Assembly (NCBI RefSeq): GCF_963855985.1
Contig: NC_087104.1
Location: 4,030,001 to 4,094,000, forward strand
Direction: 5' to 3'
Length of the DNA: 64,000 bases
DNA from: Ostrinia nubilalis
Taxonomy: Eukaryota > Arthropoda > Insecta > Lepidoptera > Crambidae
A model generated the notes under the pieces. It was given only the letters and a program-made list of their open reading frames with translations. It ran no database searches and was not told where the DNA came from. The translations under genes were made by a program, and so were the position numbers. How positions within the stretch are numbered: the stretch's first letter is position 1; each line of letters starts with the position of its first letter. This document shows, in pieces, positions 59,789-64,000 of this stretch.

Positions 59789-61604
59789 ATGGCAAGTGAT
59801 TTGAATATCGAGACTACTGGATCCAGGTAAGATTAAATCAATTTTATGCTACCAAACTTACGCTCATATAATGCGCAATTGCTTTAAAAATGTTTTATGC
59901 ATTTCATTTGGTTCGTTTGTTTTTATACTATTCCCATTTTGTAGGTGAACCACACTCTCTGTTATGCCAAGGTTTCATGAGCCATGTTCTTATATTTGGA
60001 CTAAGCTTGTCTTACCTCTCATTTGCCATCTCATTATCACCATCTTAAGGTAAATTCATAGTTTGTTTAATTTTGCTAATTTATAAAATATCATTTTCAG
60101 CATTATCACCATGTCATTTTATTTAGAAAAAATATTTTATCATCTTTACTCACTTAATTTAGCTATGTTAAATTTTACTAAGTATTATTTCTTTACATAC
60201 TAATGACACTACTTCAATATTTCTGCATTTGGAGTAACAGTAAAATGCCTAATATTAAATTGTTACTTTTCTATACTAAGCAAGCAACTTGTCTGAGAGT
60301 GGTGCATATTTTTGGTGTTCTTTCAGATAATAAGCGCAAGCTTCAATGGGATACATCAAGCAAGTTAATTGTTGTGCCCCCTAGTGGTTGTTTGCATGTT
60401 TATGAATATTACATAACTTGTCAAACCTTTAGATTTTTTTATTTGGTCCTGTAGGAACAGTAATAATGTTTTCCAGTGTTAGTTTTTAGGCCTTAACTTG
60501 TTTGTGCCATTATTTTATTACTATGTGTTTTGTCTCTTTGTTTTATTACTATGTGTTTTTTCGTGTATGGATGTGTATTATATTTGAATGCTAGTTTCTG
60601 TGTGATTTATGTGTTTGAAAAAGTGTTTTTGAGTGACATTAATGTGTGAATTTTCCGGATTTCAGTGTAGTAAGCCGAACATGGATTGGAAGTATCTTAT
60701 CCATTATATGGAAGTAAGATTTATTCCAATTTCCTGTTGACACCTCTTATTTGCACTTTAATTTGTTTGCCTACTATGCTCTGATTTGATAAAATATATT
60801 TTGTTTATTTTGTTGAATGCACAGTGATAAAATGGACGACAATGAAATGTTTATTATTCAAATAGTTATCACATGTAAGAACAAATGATTTAACATAATA
60901 TAATTTTTTGCAATTAATTTTATGAATGATTCATATCTATTTTGGTATAAAACTAGTGAAGGGGTAAATAATTGGTCTAAGAAAACTGCTATTCACTGTG
61001 TGACTGGCATATTAGCACAACTTGATTGTCACAAATTGATGAATCATGATTGGATCAAAAGTGTAATTAAGTATTGCATAACAAAAACAATCAAGATTGC
61101 CAAGAGAATTGATAGTTAAAAGTCTTGTATTTTTTATAATACAAAAATAAATTGCACATTTTATTCATAATTTTATTTTTATAAAACTTGTTATCGTAAT
61201 AAATGCAGGGTATATTTGCTATTGACAGCTGTGTGTAAACTAAAACTATTGGCATTATAAAATATGATATTCTGACACTAATAATATTTTGCAATTTTTT
61301 TGTGTCGTCCGAAAACCATTTTCATTTGCTTTTTTATCCTTTCAATTGCTTTTTCTTTACTTATTTATTTTCAAAAAGTAGGTGCTATAAATTGGTACTA
61401 ACACCTATTAATGTAACAAGTGGACTAAAATAACACTGAATTGGCTAGCAATATTCAACCGTGGGCTATTCGTGTAATGGAATTGTACCAATATTATTGA
61501 TGGCTTATCATGTGTTTTCCTTTTTAGTTGGACGGGTGGGTGGTTCAGCTGGACTCGTCAGTCAGATGAGATGCTACGGAACATTGAAAAGAAAATATTA
61601 TCAT
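59789..61604 (+). CDS. ABHD4/5-like alpha/beta hydrolase, N-terminal exons only (partial)
   Basis: Exon 1 is 59789-59826 (MASDLNIETTGS) and exon 2 is 61528-61604 (SWTGGWFSWTRQSDEML... EKKILS). They are joined AG|T over a GT-AG intron. Exon 2 ends one base into a codon, then GTAAGT. The pattern W(L/F)xW...LxxxExKIL resembles the N-terminus of ABHD4/ABHD5 (CGI-58) lipase-fold proteins, which act on lipid droplets and N-acyl phospholipids. The catalytic domain would lie beyond 64000; no further exon was recognised here. With only 38 residues the family call is moderate; the exon structure is firmer. Confidence 0.55.
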
Positions 61605-61818
61605 GTAAGTTTACCATAATTTGTACTCATTCTTTTATTTACTTTTACTCCCATTCTTCTGGTAAGAGAGGGCTAAGGGAGAAATATACGAATATCAAGC
61701 CTCCCCAACCTGTCTGGTCAATGTGGGGAGTGTTGGCCAACTCTTCACTTATTTTTTTTTAATCCTCCTTTATGCCTCTGGTTAGAGGATAAGAGAACTG
61801 TCCTCGAGTACATTACCT
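61605..61818. other. Start of the next ABHD-like intron
   Basis: Non-coding. A 63-aa frame (61571-61762) overlaps exon 2 and runs into the intron, so it is not a gene. Confidence 0.4.
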
Positions 61819-62020
61819 AATCTATATAAATAAAAATGAATTGATGTTCGTTGGTCTGATTAAAACTCGAGAACGGCTGGACCGATTGAGCTGATTTTGG
61901 TTTTAAAATGTTTGTCGTAGTCCAGGGTAGGTCTAACGGTGAGCAAATACGCGCGCGATATTATTTTTCTGTGACAGACAAAATTCCACGCGGGTGAAGC
62001 CGCGGGCGGAAAGCGCTAGT
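61819..62020 (+). repeat. Lepidopteran retroposon fragment in ABHD-like intron
   Basis: It begins tctatataaataaaaatg and contains cgagaacggctggaccgatt. It ends with tccacgcgggtgaagccgcg and gcgctagtg. Related in block order to 19611-19850. Non-coding. Confidence 0.65.
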
Positions 62021-62771
62021 GATGAATAAAAATCATCATCAGGATACAAATCCTAAAGAAATACATGAATAATTAGAACAACAATAATAAACATCACACA
62101 CAATAATTGATATCATTTTCGTTATCAGTATTATCTACTCGATGCGTTCATTCGCCCTAAAACAAGAAGTATGTATTACTTTTACTTGTATCATATGAAG
62201 TGAACTACATATATTACTGTGAAAAAATTGGATTCTCGAAACTATGACTTTTCCTTGATTTTCGACAGGTTAAAACTATCTCAATAGCTTAATTGTGCTA
62301 ACTTAAGTGTTTTCCAAAGAAAAAAATGTTGTCTAATTATACAGGATGTCCAAATTAGCACGTCATACTGACATTGAAGGTAGATGCGTCTTGGGCCCAG
62401 CTACCTCCAGTCTCAATGTGATTAAATTATGATGAAATGCTCTATCATCATCATGACGCATTATTGTTATGATATGGACATGACCCTTTAAAACGCGATG
62501 TTATTAAAGTCCAGTCTGTTTATGTTAATTCTTTGTTATATTTTAGCAATAGATTAGACCGGCTTTATCTTAGATACAAAGTCCCAATGACCTTCTTTAC
62601 TAGAATCCTCAGTTCCGCGTCGATTTGATACGATAGGTATAATGAATCATGACCTTGGTTGGGTTTTGTATCGTCATAACTTTAAAATGATGTTGTTGTC
62701 ATAGCGACTATGCAAAAAAACCAAACACGATTCTATTTGGTAACTAATACCTGTTTAAATGTATGCTTTAT
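62021..62771. other. Intronic or intergenic, nothing recognised
   Basis: AT-rich sequence without clear repeat termini or exons. tatacaggatgtcc at 62338 weakly recalls the acagggtg MITE end. Confidence 0.35.
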
Positions 62772-62907
62772 GGGTCTCCAGCGCGTATTTTGTCTTACAG
62801 AATCAACAAAATTAACAAAAACATCTCAAAATTCAACAAAATTGTCTACAAAAAATTTTGAATGTTGACTTCTTTTTATTGAATGTGTAGGGCTGCGCTG
62901 GAGACCC
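62772..62907. repeat. MITE with gggtctccagcgc termini
   Basis: The left end gggtctccagcgc and the right end gcgctggagaccc are exact inverses, 136 bp overall. The right subterminal block (ttttattgaatgtgtagggc) matches one in the AATF/ORC1 promoter interval. The flanking duplication is not clear. Confidence 0.7.
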
Positions 62908-63735
62908 GGCTTACAAATGTTTTACAAACGCACACGCGCACGGGCGACTCTTGTCACAGTGCCAGTATGTTTCTTCATAAGATAACAATAAGTACTATGT
63001 TGTCTCTCTTTTTCTCTTTAAAAAAGTGTAAAAAGGAAAGATACAAGTATAAAAGTCACCGTGCGGATAATAAATAATTGCGCGCGAGCCCTTACCGAAC
63101 TTGGAAACAAACTAGTGCATGTGTTTTATCAAGATCTATTAACATAATCATTGATAAATTGATTAAAGTACAATAAAGTTAAATTTTTCTCTCATAAATA
63201 ATCTAAAGTCTACAATATAATGCTATAGTGACTCGAGGACAAAGCTGTAAATATGACTATGACGTTTTTATTGGAGGAAGTAGCTAGTAATCAGTCCCCT
63301 CGGCGATTGCGCTCGCAATCTGCACAACTTATTATTATGTACCATATAGAGGTACACAGAAGATTACAGACATGTGCTTTTATTAGTTGATCTGGTACTC
63401 AGACACATAATAGCGCTATAGATAGGATACATAACTGATAAACGATATGATATATGGTAACTAGATAACAAAGTTAAATAAAAGATTAATAAAACGTATA
63501 AACGGTACATGTACCTATATGCATTTGTCCTAGCCAATTTCTTGACAAAAATATTTTTAAAAAAATCTAGCCTTATTTTCAGTCCTCTAGGTTTTCTGGA
63601 AGAGATCGCTTCATTCATAGCATCGCATCATACTTACATTCGCCTAAAAATATTTTGTGTGTTTCTTTATTTTCTTGTATTGTGGTGTATTACAATGGTG
63701 TTTATCCATTACAGTTCGTCTGCTTTCTATTTTTT
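62908..63735. other. Intronic or intergenic, nothing recognised
   Basis: AT-rich sequence with short chance frames on both strands (up to 99 aa at 63509-63808, hydrophobic, low complexity). No supported exon. Confidence 0.35.
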
Positions 63736-63915
63736 GAAGGAAATAATAATAATAATAAATAAATCATTTATTTCCCCTCACAAACTTAGGTTAAATTACA
63801 TTTGGTAAAAAATACATTATGCTATAGGTACTTAATACTAAGTTTGTGTGGGACTGGTGCCTGAAATAGGTTTTGTTTAAAACCTGTTCTACAGGTCACC
63901 AGGCCCCCACCCGTG
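63736..63915. repeat. Dispersed-repeat tail with (aat)n
   Basis: An aataataataataaataaat tract is followed by gttttgtttaaaacctgttc and caccaggcccccac. It looks like the simple-repeat tail of a retroposon beside older repeat sequence. Family and boundaries uncertain. Confidence 0.35.
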
Positions 63916-64000
63916 GAATATTATAAGGTAGTATAGCAGTAAGACCCTTAATGCGATAGTTTGCGAAACCAAATTGATGTTTGCCTGTTACTTTACACAT

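Overview
The window looks like nuclear DNA of a lepidopteran insect (moth or butterfly). It is AT-rich, has multi-exon genes with GT-AG introns, many short tracts of the taggtacctac type, and repeated fragments ending in the 'acgcgggcgaagccgcgggc'-type block common in moth genomes. Nothing bacterial or viral was seen. Species cannot be fixed from the sequence alone.

The window has two halves. Positions 1-43.9 kb hold no recognisable host protein-coding exon. This part is repeats: short inverted-repeat (MITE) elements, a 1.05 kb fold-back element, two overlaid tandem-repeat systems at 11.2-12.8 kb, and a 23.9 kb array (13224-37091) of four PIF/Harbinger DNA transposons separated by three nearly identical 3430-bp spacers. 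Harbinger copy 1 is full length (3951 bp). It carries two apparently intact spliced genes, a 351-aa HARBI1-type DDE nuclease and a 279-aa Myb/SANT-like protein. Copies 2-4 (3209 bp) share one deletion that removes the last two nuclease exons. The pattern of shared single-base differences shows that copies 2 and 3 are chimeras: left part copy-4-like, right part copy-1-like. This is the signature of unequal crossing-over between two Harbinger insertions, which duplicated the DNA between them. A GC-rich island at 39.85-40.0 kb may be an orphan promoter.

Positions 44.8-61.6 kb are a compact gene cluster. AATF (minus strand; nucleolar/ribosome biogenesis) is head-to-head with ORC1 (plus strand; replication origin recognition). 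Their start codons are 481 bp apart and the interval holds a canonical E2F motif. ORC1 converges on BBS2 (minus strand; BBSome subunit of cilia), and a 5'-truncated jockey-like retrotransposon with a 14-bp target duplication sits between them. Inside intron 8 of BBS2, on the opposite strand, lies an intact intronless gene for AOS1/SAE1, the SUMO E1 subunit. BBS2 is head-to-head with the first exons of an ABHD4/5-like lipase-fold gene that continues past the window end. Full exon models were built by hand for AATF (607 aa), ORC1 (830 aa), BBS2 (716 aa) and both Harbinger proteins. Reading frames close across every junction.

No new enzymatic or defence system was found. The most notable objects are the Harbinger-driven tandem array with a mappable recombination interval, the nested SUMO E1 gene, two GC-AG introns and one stop-free intron in BBS2, and a perfect 93-bp inverted repeat.
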